Source: an uncultured Akkermansia sp. (lineage in GTDB: Bacteria > Verrucomicrobiota > Verrucomicrobiia > Verrucomicrobiales > Akkermansiaceae). Taken from it: 38,396 nt of DNA. The notes below the pieces were generated by a model. That model was not told the origin of the DNA. It saw nothing but the letters and a program-made list of their open reading frames with translations, and ran no database searches. The stretch spans positions 1 through 38,396 of the forward strand of contig CAJGCZ010000021.1 of NCBI GenBank assembly GCA_904501975.1, read 5' to 3'. Every line of letters starts with the position of its first letter. Position 1 is the first letter of the stretch. Positions 22,804-29,883 of this stretch are shown here, piece after piece. Both the position numbers and the translations under genes were made by a program.

Positions 22804-25113
22804 TTACCAGAAGATGTAGTAAAGAACAACGGTGAGAACGATTACGGCCCAACCGAACACCTTAGCGCGGGTGGACGTCTTCATCTCAATGATGCCCTTA
22901 TCGGCAAGGATGACGGGCTGGCCACCCTTAGCGTAGTTGATGATGGTAAGGATAAGACCCACCACGCAAACGGCAAGGAAGGAGAAGCCCATGCGGTTCA
23001 GGAAGCTCTGGTCCGTAGCACCGAGGATGGCAATCCACTTGAAGGAGGCGTAGAACACGGCACCCAAGAGAATACCCAACCAACCGAAGATGCGGGGGCA
23101 CATCGGCACGAAGAAACCGAAGAGGAATACGGCCAATACACCCGGGCTAAGGAAGCCCTGGAACTCCTGAATGAAGGTGAAGATACCACCAAAGGCGGGG
23201 TTATCCAAGAAGGGAGCAATTACCGTAGCAATGACGGCGCAGCCGAGCACACCAATCTTACCCACGGCAAGCAACTGCTGCGGGGAAGCCGGCTTGCCTA
23301 CTACCTCCTTAGCCTTACCATAGAGGTCCATGGTGAACAGGGTGGAAGCAGAGTTAAGCATGGAAGCCAAGGAGCTTACAACGGCGCCAAAGAGGGCGGC
23401 CAGCACGAACCAAGCCCAGCCGGTACCCGGAAGCAACTTGCGGAGCAGGGTGGCAAAGGCGGAGTCGTAGTGGTAGGCTGCCAAACCGGTGGATACAACG
23501 TACTCATTGGCGTTGTTGCGGGCAGCTTCTGTGGCGTCGCCCTCAAGCTTGGTGATGGCGGCGGCCAGCTCAGAAGCCTTAACGCGCTGGTCCTTGTTGT
23601 TTACATCGGTGCCCTTGAGCTCAGATGCGAGCTTCTGCAGCTCAGCCTTTGTTTCATCAGTGGCGCCAACGGCGTCAAGGTTGCGGTTCAGGTGAGCGAT
23701 AGCGGCGTCCTGCTGGTCAGCACGCAGCAAGAGGCTGGAGGAAACATTGTAAATTACCTTCTTGTTTGTTTCCTGGGCGGTCTTCTCTACGGCAGCGATA
23801 ACGGCTTGGTTGTTGCTGTCAGCCTTCTGGGCGAGGTCGTCGCGGAAAAGGTTGTAAGCAAGAATGCCGGGGATGATAACCACGAAGGGAATGAGCAACT
23901 TAAGGAATGCGGCGAATACCACACCCAGCTGGCCTTCTTCAAGGCTCTTAGAGGCAAGTGTGCGCTGCATGATGTACTGGTTGAGGCCCCAGTAGAAGAA
24001 GTTGGGAATCCACAAACCAAGCAGGTATACGGACCAGGGCATGACGGGGTCATCGCCACCGCGCATCATGTGCAGCTTGCCGCCAATGCCGTTGACGGAG
24101 GAGTTAGCCTCACCGGCGTTCAGCTCGGTCATGCGGGCAAGACCATCCATAAACTGGTTGCCGGTTGTCGTCATGGTGTCAACCGTAGCGTTGGAGGCAA
24201 CCGTAGCGGTGTCTACAACGGGCTGCAGTTGGGCAGCATCCATGCCGCCAAGGGCCATAATGGCAAAGTAGGCAACAACACCGCCGCCCAAGATAAGGGC
24301 TGCACCCCAGATGAGGTCTGTCCAGGCGCAGGCCTTAAGACCACCGATGTACACGTAAACCGTGGCAGCACCGGCAATGATGAGGCAGCTGCTCCACAGC
24401 TCCATATCAAAGTATACGGAAATAACATTAGCACCGGCATAAATAACCGTGGCGGTGGGTACACCTACAAGGATGAGCAGGTTGACCAAGGCCATGGTAA
24501 CGCGGGAAATGCCGTTGTAGCGCTCTTCCAAGAACTGAGGAATAGTGAACACGCCGCGCTTGAGAAGCATCGGCAGGAAGGTGAAGGCTACAATAACCAG
24601 CACAATGGCGGCAAGCCACTCATAACCGGCAATGGCCAAGCCCAGCCAGTCAGCTGCCTGGCCGCTCATGCCCACAAACTGTTCTGTGGAGATGTTAGCT
24701 GCAAGCAGGGAGAAACCTACAAGCCACCAAGTAAGACCACGACCGGCCAAGAAGTAGTCGGCAGCACCCTTTTCGGCTTTCTCGTCTTCGCTCTTGGCGG
24801 AGTCGCCATCATCAGAGGCCTTCCAAATACCAAGGCCGATAACGCCTACCACAACAACGCAGAAGGCTACGATTTCCCACACGGGAAGCACATCCGGCTC
24901 AAGGGATGCGGTCTCCGGTGTTTCTGCGGCAGGGGCAACTTCCGTCGCTACGGTAGGAGTCACCTCTTCAACGGCAACTTCCTCCACAGCAGGAGCGTCA
25001 ACTACCTCTACCACGGCGGCGGGGGCTTCTTCTGCTACGGGTGCAGCATCCTGAGCCCAAGCACCGAAGGTCATGAGTGCAAGGGCACTCAGCATGGTTG
25101 TCAGTTTTTTCAT
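22804..25113 (-). CDS. Sodium/galactose-type symporter (SSS family) with extra domains
   Basis: This sodium:solute symporter resembles vSGLT. Its sugar-site residues can be matched: Asn140, Glu144 and Gln145 in AANISTEQFVGM, Glu165 in AGYEW, Asn371 in IPNFFYWGLNQY and Lys405 in AAFLKLLIP. The sodium-site stretch SSLASMLNSASTLFTMD is intact. At 769 residues it is over 200 longer than vSGLT. Extra parts are a signal peptide (1-20), an Ala/Val/Glu/Pro-rich stretch (21-73), and a hydrophilic, helical insertion of ~125 residues (about 425-550) in the loop after the Lys405 helix, predicted periplasmic. Another loop (about 290-358) is also long. It starts 18 bp after galK, so it is in one operon with it; galactose is the inferred substrate. 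Confidence 0.9.
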   Translation of the reverse strand: MKKLTTMLSALALMTFGAWAQDAAPVAEEAPAAVVEVVDAPAVEEVAVEEVTPTVATEVAPAAETPETASLEPDVLPVWEIVAFCVVVVGVIGLGIWKASDDGDSAKSEDEKAEKGAADYFLAGRGLTWWLVGFSLLAANISTEQFVGMSGQAADWLGLAIAGYEWLAAIVLVIVAFTFLPMLLKRGVFTIPQFLEERYNGISRVTMALVNLLILVGVPTATVIYAGANVISVYFDMELWSSCLIIAGAATVYVYIGGLKACAWTDLIWGAALILGGGVVAYFAIMALGGMDAAQLQPVVDTATVASNATVDTMTTTGNQFMDGLARMTELNAGEANSSVNGIGGKLHMMRGGDDPVMPWSVYLLGLWIPNFFYWGLNQYIMQRTLASKSLEEGQLGVVFAAFLKLLIPFVVIIPGILAYNLFRDDLAQKADSNNQAVIAAVEKTAQETNKKVIYNVSSSLLLRADQQDAAIAHLNRNLDAVGATDETKAELQKLASELKGTDVNNKDQRVKASELAAAITKLEGDATEAARNNANEYVVSTGLAAYHYDSAFATLLRKLLPGTGWAWFVLAALFGAVVSSLASMLNSASTLFTMDLYGKAKEVVGKPASPQQLLAVGKIGVLGCAVIATVIAPFLDNPAFGGIFTFIQEFQGFLSPGVLAVFLFGFFVPMCPRIFGWLGILLGAVFYASFKWIAILGATDQSFLNRMGFSFLAVCVVGLILTIINYAKGGQPVILADKGIIEMKTSTRAKVFGWAVIVLTVVLYYIFW

Positions 25114-25131
25114 ATCTTGCTAGGTGTAAGA

Positions 25132-26310
25132 TTAAGCTTTATAGAGAACGCGGGCACCTTCACCGGGGCGGGTGACCAAGTAGGTTGTTTCAATGCCCAA
25201 GGCATTGCGGTAAGCGTCCAGCATTTCCTGAGCAACCTTCTCCACATCCTCACTCTTTACAAGAGCAACGATGCAACCACCGAAACCGCCGCCGGTCATG
25301 CGGGCGCCGTATACGGAGGCTGCGGAGGGAATGGTGTCTGCCAGGCTGACGAGGGTGTCCACCTCAGCGCAGGAAACTTCAAAATCATTCTTCAGAGAGG
25401 CATGAGAGCCACGCATGGCAACACCGGCAGTGTCCCAATCGCCGGCTGCAACAGCGGCGGCAAACTTCTCTACGCGCATGTTCTCACCAATGACGTGGCG
25501 AGCGCGGCGGTAGCAGAGGTCGCCCAAGGCATCCTTCTTCTCCTCAAGCATTTCCAGAGTGGCCTCGCGCAGGGAGGGTACACCCAAAATGGCACAGGCG
25601 TCTTCGCAGTTCTTGCGGCGGGCGGCATAGCCACCATCGGCAAGAGAGTGCTTAACAGCGGAGTCGATAACGAGAACGCTGACGCTGGAATCCGTCATGG
25701 GAATAAGCTTGTAGGTGAGGTCCTTGCAATCAAGCATCAAAGCGTGGTCCTCCTTGCCGTTGGCAGAGATGAACTGGTCCATAATGCCGCAGGGCACATT
25801 CACAAACTCATGCTCCGTAGCTTGGCCGATGAGGGCGCGCTCTGTGGGCGTTACCTCGGCGCCGCAAAGGGCGGCCAAAGCGGTGCAGGTGGCTACCTCA
25901 AAAGCTGCAGAGGAAGACAAACCGCCACCACGCGGTACGTTGGAGTCAATGAGCATGTCCACCGCAGGAACCTTAATGCCGCGGCGCTCAAGCATGCAGA
26001 TGACACCACGCACATAGTTGCTCCAGAAGGGCTCACCGGGTTTGGTGGCATCTTCCGGGGCTACCTCAATCATGGTATCACCCAAAGAGCCAATCCAGCG
26101 GTGCTTGCCGGTGGGGGAGGGAGCCACAGCTACAACATTAATGTTGTTAAGAGCCATGGGCAGTACAAAGCCGTTGTTGTAGTCGGTGTGTTCGCCAATC
26201 AGATTCACGCGCCCGGGAGAAGCAGCTACCACGCTGGGTTTCTGCCCAAAGTACTCCTCGAAGAACGGACTGATGGTGTCAACACTGATTTCGCGTTGCT
26301 CTAAATCCAT
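25132..26310 (-). CDS. galK: Galactokinase
   Basis: The enzyme phosphorylates alpha-D-galactose at C1 with ATP (Leloir pathway entry). It is a GHMP kinase of 392 residues, normal length. Motif 1 is PGRVNLIGEHTDYNNGFVLP at about 32-51, motif 2 is PRGGGLSSSAAFEVAT (the ATP loop, near 125-140), the catalytic Asp lies in CGIMDQF, and motif 3 is GARMTGGGFGGCIVAL near 344-359. The signature GEHTDYN for galactokinase rather than mevalonate or homoserine kinase is clear. galT and galE are not in the window. It is first in the galK-symporter operon; possible operators and a weak promoter lie upstream. Confidence 0.97.
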   Translation of the reverse strand: MDLEQREISVDTISPFFEEYFGQKPSVVAASPGRVNLIGEHTDYNNGFVLPMALNNINVVAVAPSPTGKHRWIGSLGDTMIEVAPEDATKPGEPFWSNYVRGVICMLERRGIKVPAVDMLIDSNVPRGGGLSSSAAFEVATCTALAALCGAEVTPTERALIGQATEHEFVNVPCGIMDQFISANGKEDHALMLDCKDLTYKLIPMTDSSVSVLVIDSAVKHSLADGGYAARRKNCEDACAILGVPSLREATLEMLEEKKDALGDLCYRRARHVIGENMRVEKFAAAVAAGDWDTAGVAMRGSHASLKNDFEVSCAEVDTLVSLADTIPSAASVYGARMTGGGFGGCIVALVKSEDVEKVAQEMLDAYRNALGIETTYLVTRPGEGARVLYKA

Positions 26311-26319
26311 AACGGAACA

Positions 26320-26348
26320 TTTTTAGCACATTGTCATGCGGTTGTAAA
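26320..26348 (-). promoter_or_regulatory. Possible galK promoter
   Basis: On the minus strand TTTACA (26348-26343), a 17-bp spacer and TAAAAA (26325-26320) are followed by nine bases and the galK ATG. The -10 is weak but the geometry matches the near-leaderless pattern. A TTTAGCAC copy overlaps the -10. Confidence 0.4.
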
Positions 26349-26446
26349 GTCTAATCAAGGCGGAAAACAGGTAAACCGTGCTAAATCGGGTATAATTAGG
26401 AAGTATCTCATTTTGTCGCCCTCCCTATTTTAGCACTGTTCGTGCT
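26322..26446. promoter_or_regulatory. Three TTTAGCAC/GTGCTAAA sites upstream of galK
   Basis: The 8-bp word TTTAGCAC occurs at 26322-26329 and 26429-26436, and as its complement GTGCTAAA at 26378-26385. The third copy is part of a partial palindrome AGCAC-TGTTC-GTGCT (26432-26446). The first overlaps the candidate galK -10. They may bind a sugar-responsive repressor. The rest of the 26311-26480 gap holds no gene that I see. Confidence 0.45.
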
Positions 26447-26480
26447 GTTCCTCCTTTACGCTAGGTTGTGGCAATACAGC

Positions 26481-26515
26481 AAAAACTGCGCTCCGGGTTG
26501 CTCCAGAGCGCAGTT
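26481..26515 (-). terminator. Terminator of the HU gene
   Basis: A perfect 11-bp stem (AAACTGCGCTC / GAGCGCAGTTT) with an 11-nt loop is followed on the minus strand by TTTTTGC. It lies 27 bp after the stop. Confidence 0.85.
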
Positions 26516-26541
26516 TGAATAAAAAGGTGTAGAAAAGAAAA

Positions 26542-26862
26542 TTACTTCTTCTTCTTGCAGCCACCCTTCTTGCAGGTCTTCTTGGTGGGAAGCTCTGTTT
26601 TGAAGGTAGAAGACGGCTTGAATGCGAGGGTTTGAGAGGCAGGAATCTTAATCTCCTTGCGGGTCTGGGGGTTGAGACCGGTACGGGCGGCGCGGGTCTT
26701 CATCTCAAAAGAACCGAAACCAATAATCTGTACCTTCTCACCGGCCTTAACGGCATCGGTAATAGCACCGAGTACTGCGGCAAGAGCTGTTTCTGCGCAC
26801 TTCTTGGTGGCGTCTTCCCCGAGTCTGGCCTGAATGCAGCTAACAAGTTCTGTCTTATTCAT
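26542..26862 (-). CDS. HU-family DNA-binding protein with Lys/Cys tail
   Basis: HU proteins are dimeric, bend DNA and compact the nucleoid. Residues 1-90 are a complete HU fold: MNKTELVSCIQARLG, GEKVQIIGFGSFEMKTRAAR with the conserved GFGSF at about 48-53, and TGLNPQTRKEIKIPASQTLAFKPS with the intercalating-arm motif RxGxNPxT reading RTGLNPQT. Unlike the usual ~90 residues it has 106, ending in a basic tail KKTCKKGGCKKKK with two cysteines. The tail could add non-specific DNA contacts or bind metal. Promoter geometry suggests an almost leaderless mRNA. Confidence 0.93.
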   Translation of the reverse strand: MNKTELVSCIQARLGEDATKKCAETALAAVLGAITDAVKAGEKVQIIGFGSFEMKTRAARTGLNPQTRKEIKIPASQTLAFKPSSTFKTELPTKKTCKKGGCKKKK

Positions 26863-26870
26863 AGGTCTTT

Positions 26871-26898
26871 ATGATAGCATGTGTTGCGTTCATTACAA
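26871..26898 (-). promoter_or_regulatory. Promoter of the HU gene, near-leaderless
   Basis: On the minus strand TTGTAA (26898-26893), a 16-bp spacer and TATCAT (26876-26871) are followed by eight bases and the ATG. The expected leader is about two bases. Confidence 0.6.
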
Positions 26899-26961
26899 GC
26901 GAAAAATGTTACAACCCCTCTATTTTACAGGCCTTCAATGCATTTTTTTGCGATTTTTACG

Positions 26962-26994
26962 AAAAAATCCCCGCATTCTTTGGGAATGCGGGGA
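26962..26994 (-). terminator. Terminator of the unknown secreted-protein gene
   Basis: TCCCCGCATTC (26968-26978) pairs with GAATGCGGGGA (26984-26994), 5-nt loop, and the minus strand continues with TTTTTT. It lies 27 bp after the stop. Confidence 0.9.
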
Positions 26995-27021
26995 AAAGTG
27001 AGGTTTTGATGGCAAGGAGAA

Positions 27022-28956
27022 TCAGCGCAATCCCGGTGTGGTAATGTCCACATTCAACTTCATTTTACCGTCTTCCACTGTTAAATACAGGGTGCCACCG
27101 GTGACAATGGAGAGAATCTGCTCGCAGCATGCTTTGTAAACAAGTGCCTGCACGCCGGCCTCATCGCAGGTGCGTTGCGGGGGGCAATTGAATTGCAGGA
27201 AGGGTGCGAGGCGGAAGCCCATTTTAATGCCGCTAATGCTTTCCGTACGCGGTTGCGCGGCTATTTTGCCTGCATAGCGGAAATCACTACCGATGATTAA
27301 CTCTGAGTCAGAAAGCACCACTGCTGCCGGGCTCTGATTGTGGCCGTACATGGTTGCGGTGGGGGATAACTGTTTTTCCTCAACCTCGGCAATGGCGTCC
27401 TGAATCAAGTTAGCATCTTCCGGGGCAACCATACCGACAACACCTGCTATGGTATTGACGGTGCCTTTCCAACCGCTAGCCAGTCCGTCGCGGTCTGCCA
27501 CGTTGATACTCATGCCGACGTAGGGTTCGGTAGAGCCTTCGGATTCGGCACGCCCCATCGTTACACACCAGCCATTGCCCAAAGAATCAACCATCTTCTT
27601 CACCGGTGCCAGCATGCCCGGCAGCATGGCATACACCATACGGGCAGAACCCAGTTGCATGAGCACTTCACTCTGGGCGTCAGCGGGCAGTGTGTAGGCA
27701 TAGGTGTTTACCACATCAAATACACAGTTGACCGTAGTGTCAAGATTCGGCAGATTATGGGTGTTAAACGTGCTGCCGTACAGGTAAACGGCAGCCTCCT
27801 CTTTGCCAGCCGTGTTCACCGTGGCTGTGGTGAAGCTATCGCCGTAGACATCGCCCTCGATGGATAAGTGCAAGTCGCCATCGTGCCAAGCCTTGAGCGT
27901 CAGCGGGCAGTTGCTTGCCGGCATCAGCTTGCTCAGTTCGGTCACAATTTGTTGCAAAGAGGCTGCGCCGCTCTTCATTTCTGCCTGCATCTGCGGGCAT
28001 TCTTCCGCAATGCGGTTGAGGGCATCGCGAATGGGGGCGATAGCGGCATTCAGCGTTACAAGGGGAATGCTGTTCGTGCTGTTAAGCAGGGCCGGGGCAG
28101 TGCTTCCTGCCACCAAGGCTTGGTGCGGCTCCATGTTCTGCATAAAGGCGGCCTTAGGGGTACTCAGTACAGATTCCTCAACACCGGTGCACACTTTGAG
28201 CTTGGCTGTGTCGTCGCATAAGGCAAAGATAAGCGCATTACCCTCTACACGGTAAACACAATAGAAGGGTTTAATCTGTTTTACGGCCTCTTTGTACTCT
28301 GCCGGTATGGGCTCATGCTCGACTATCGCTGCAATGTTAATGCTGACACCGCTCCAGCCGTTGGCCCGGTAAGGTTCGCATCCCGGCGTGGCAATGACTT
28401 CCAAGTGAGAAATCCCGTGTGTCAGCTTGACTGAGATGTTAGAGAGCAACTGCTCTTGCCCCGGCTTGACGCGCAGCACGGCATAAGCAGGCTGAGAGAT
28501 GTTGTTGACGGTTTCAACAATGGAGAAAACCGGGTTGCCCGCCTTGGTGACACCCTGGCGCAAAATCGGGGCAATGGCGGCATCTGCCATGTCGGCCCAT
28601 ACTGTTTTGATGCCTTCCTCTACGATTGCCTGATAGAGGAGACCGGCAATTTGCCCGTAGGCCTCATACAAATGCTCCCAACCCGCGGGCAAGCCCAGGG
28701 CTACGCTTTCTATCGCTGCCAGCTCTGCGGGTATTTCCTCCTCCGGCAGACCTGCCTTTTTTGTCAGCTCCAGCATGCCGGCTGCGTTGAGGGTGATAAA
28801 GCTGTCCAATTCTGCCGGCAGGTAGGCGGCTGCCGTAAAATTATCTGCACAGGTGGCCGTAATGGTGGCGGTTTCTTGCGCATACAGCGGGCTCATGCTG
28901 CCCCCCATCATCAGGGTTGCCAGCATCGTTGTCGTGATGAGATGTTTAGCTTTCAT
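27022..28956 (-). CDS. Secreted protein of unknown function
   Basis: I do not recognise a specific family in this 644-residue protein. It has a Sec signal peptide (MKAKHLITTTMLATLMMGGS, cleavage after LYA near 27) and no lipobox, so it is periplasmic or exported. The mature start FTAAAYLPAELDSFITLN, with repeated Ala/Val-rich stretches and scattered cysteines, resembles in style the DUF3352-like proteins that begin with a LPxDxxxxV segment; this is only an impression. No further membrane helix is seen. The start at 28956 is chosen because it begins the signal peptide and follows a promoter; an in-frame upstream start at 29076 would run through the promoter and the pdxJ terminator. Confidence 0.7.
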   Translation of the reverse strand: MKAKHLITTTMLATLMMGGSMSPLYAQETATITATCADNFTAAAYLPAELDSFITLNAAGMLELTKKAGLPEEEIPAELAAIESVALGLPAGWEHLYEAYGQIAGLLYQAIVEEGIKTVWADMADAAIAPILRQGVTKAGNPVFSIVETVNNISQPAYAVLRVKPGQEQLLSNISVKLTHGISHLEVIATPGCEPYRANGWSGVSINIAAIVEHEPIPAEYKEAVKQIKPFYCVYRVEGNALIFALCDDTAKLKVCTGVEESVLSTPKAAFMQNMEPHQALVAGSTAPALLNSTNSIPLVTLNAAIAPIRDALNRIAEECPQMQAEMKSGAASLQQIVTELSKLMPASNCPLTLKAWHDGDLHLSIEGDVYGDSFTTATVNTAGKEEAAVYLYGSTFNTHNLPNLDTTVNCVFDVVNTYAYTLPADAQSEVLMQLGSARMVYAMLPGMLAPVKKMVDSLGNGWCVTMGRAESEGSTEPYVGMSINVADRDGLASGWKGTVNTIAGVVGMVAPEDANLIQDAIAEVEEKQLSPTATMYGHNQSPAAVVLSDSELIIGSDFRYAGKIAAQPRTESISGIKMGFRLAPFLQFNCPPQRTCDEAGVQALVYKACCEQILSIVTGGTLYLTVEDGKMKLNVDITTPGLR

Positions 28957-28984
28957 GTCTGTGCTGTTATACGTGTTGTAGCTT

Positions 28985-29013
28985 AGTCTATAAAAAGCAT
29001 TTATCCCTGTAAA
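28985..29013 (-). promoter_or_regulatory. Promoter of the unknown secreted-protein gene
   Basis: On the minus strand TTTACA (29013-29008), a 17-bp spacer and TAGACT (28990-28985) precede the ATG by 28 bases. The -35 lies immediately after the T-tract of the pdxJ terminator. Confidence 0.6.
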
Positions 29014-29060
29014 GTAAAAAAATCCGAGGGGCGAAGTTTTCTGATTTCGCCCCTCGGATT
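29014..29060 (-). terminator. Terminator of pdxJ
   Basis: A perfect 15-bp stem (AATCCGAGGGGCGAA / TTCGCCCCTCGGATT) with a 10-nt loop is followed on the minus strand by a T-run. It is one of the strongest terminators in the window. Confidence 0.93.
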
Positions 29061-29077
29061 CAGTAATTTTTTTCAAT

Positions 29078-29818
29078 TTACCACGTATAGGCGGAGATGG
29101 CCTCCTTCATTTCGCGCACGGCTGCGGTAAGCCCCGTAAAGATGGCGCGAGAAATGAGGGTGTGGCCGATGTTCAGCTCGGTGAGGTGCGGAACGGCGTT
29201 CAGCTCTGCCAAGTTAGCAATCTGGATACCGTGGCCGGCGTGTACCTCAAGCCCCAGCGCATGGGCGCGCTCTGCTGCTTGCACCAAGCGAGCGGTCTCT
29301 GCGGCACGTTCTTCTCCCAAGGTGTTGGCAAATTTGCCGGTGTGCAACTCCACCATAAGGGCACCAATGGCGGCAGAGGCCTCCACTTGGGCCAACTCCG
29401 GGTCAATGAACATGCTTACCTTGCTGCCGTTGGCTTGCAGCGCCTCTACAATGGGGCGCAGCTCCTCCACCTTACCGGCAACATCCAATCCGCCCTCGGT
29501 GGTAATTTCCTCACGGCGCTCCGGTACCAAGCAAACATAGTCCGGTTTGAGCCCAAGAGCAAACTCCAGCATTGCCGGGGTGGCTCCCATTTCCAAATTA
29601 AGAGGCAGGGGAATTTCGCGGCGCACTGCATGGGCATCCGCATCCTGCATGTGGCGGCGATCCTCGCGCACGTGCAGGGTAATAGAATCTGCCCCGCCGT
29701 CCATGGCGGCGCGAGCTGCATCCAACACAGAGGGCTCCGTGTTGTGTGAATCCGGCATCGTAGCATAACGCGCCTGTCTCAGCGTGGCTACGTGGTCAAT
29801 GTTTACTCCGAGGTGCAT
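29078..29818 (-). CDS. pdxJ: Pyridoxine 5'-phosphate synthase
   Basis: The enzyme condenses 1-deoxyxylulose 5-phosphate with 3-amino-2-oxopropyl phosphate, closing the ring of vitamin B6 (DXP-dependent route). The protein has 246 residues, standard length, TIM barrel. Motifs: LGVNIDHVATLRQAR at the start, DGGADSITLHVREDRRHM, PLNLEMGAT, VCLVPERREEITTEGGLDV, SMFIDPELAQVEAS, HAGHGI and LNIGHTLISRAIFTGL. The gene lies 65 bp after purH with a hairpin between, so it could be partly co-transcribed. No strong promoter is seen before it (a TATATA sits near the ATG without a clear -35). Confidence 0.96.
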   Translation of the reverse strand: MHLGVNIDHVATLRQARYATMPDSHNTEPSVLDAARAAMDGGADSITLHVREDRRHMQDADAHAVRREIPLPLNLEMGATPAMLEFALGLKPDYVCLVPERREEITTEGGLDVAGKVEELRPIVEALQANGSKVSMFIDPELAQVEASAAIGALMVELHTGKFANTLGEERAAETARLVQAAERAHALGLEVHAGHGIQIANLAELNAVPHLTELNIGHTLISRAIFTGLTAAVREMKEAISAYTW

Positions 29819-29840
29819 GGTAGGATATATAAAGTGAAGA

Positions 29841-29868
29841 ATCCCTGCGAGATGGCTCTCGCAGGGAT
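29841..29868 (-). terminator. Hairpin between purH and pdxJ
   Basis: A perfect 11-bp stem (ATCCCTGCGAG / CTCGCAGGGAT) with a 6-nt loop lies 15 bp after the purH stop. On the minus strand TCTTCACTTT follows, a weak T-tract; termination may be partial. Confidence 0.65.
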
Positions 29869-29883
29869 ATGTTGAATGAATCT

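Noticed and set aside
23470..26304. A 944-codon ORF on the plus strand opposite galK and the symporter
   Set aside because: It spans two clear genes and their short gap and is a by-product of their codon use. Its Gly/Val/His-rich translation has no domain.
28957..29076. An upstream start for the secreted protein gene
   Set aside because: It would run through the pdxJ terminator and the promoter, and it would bury the signal peptide.
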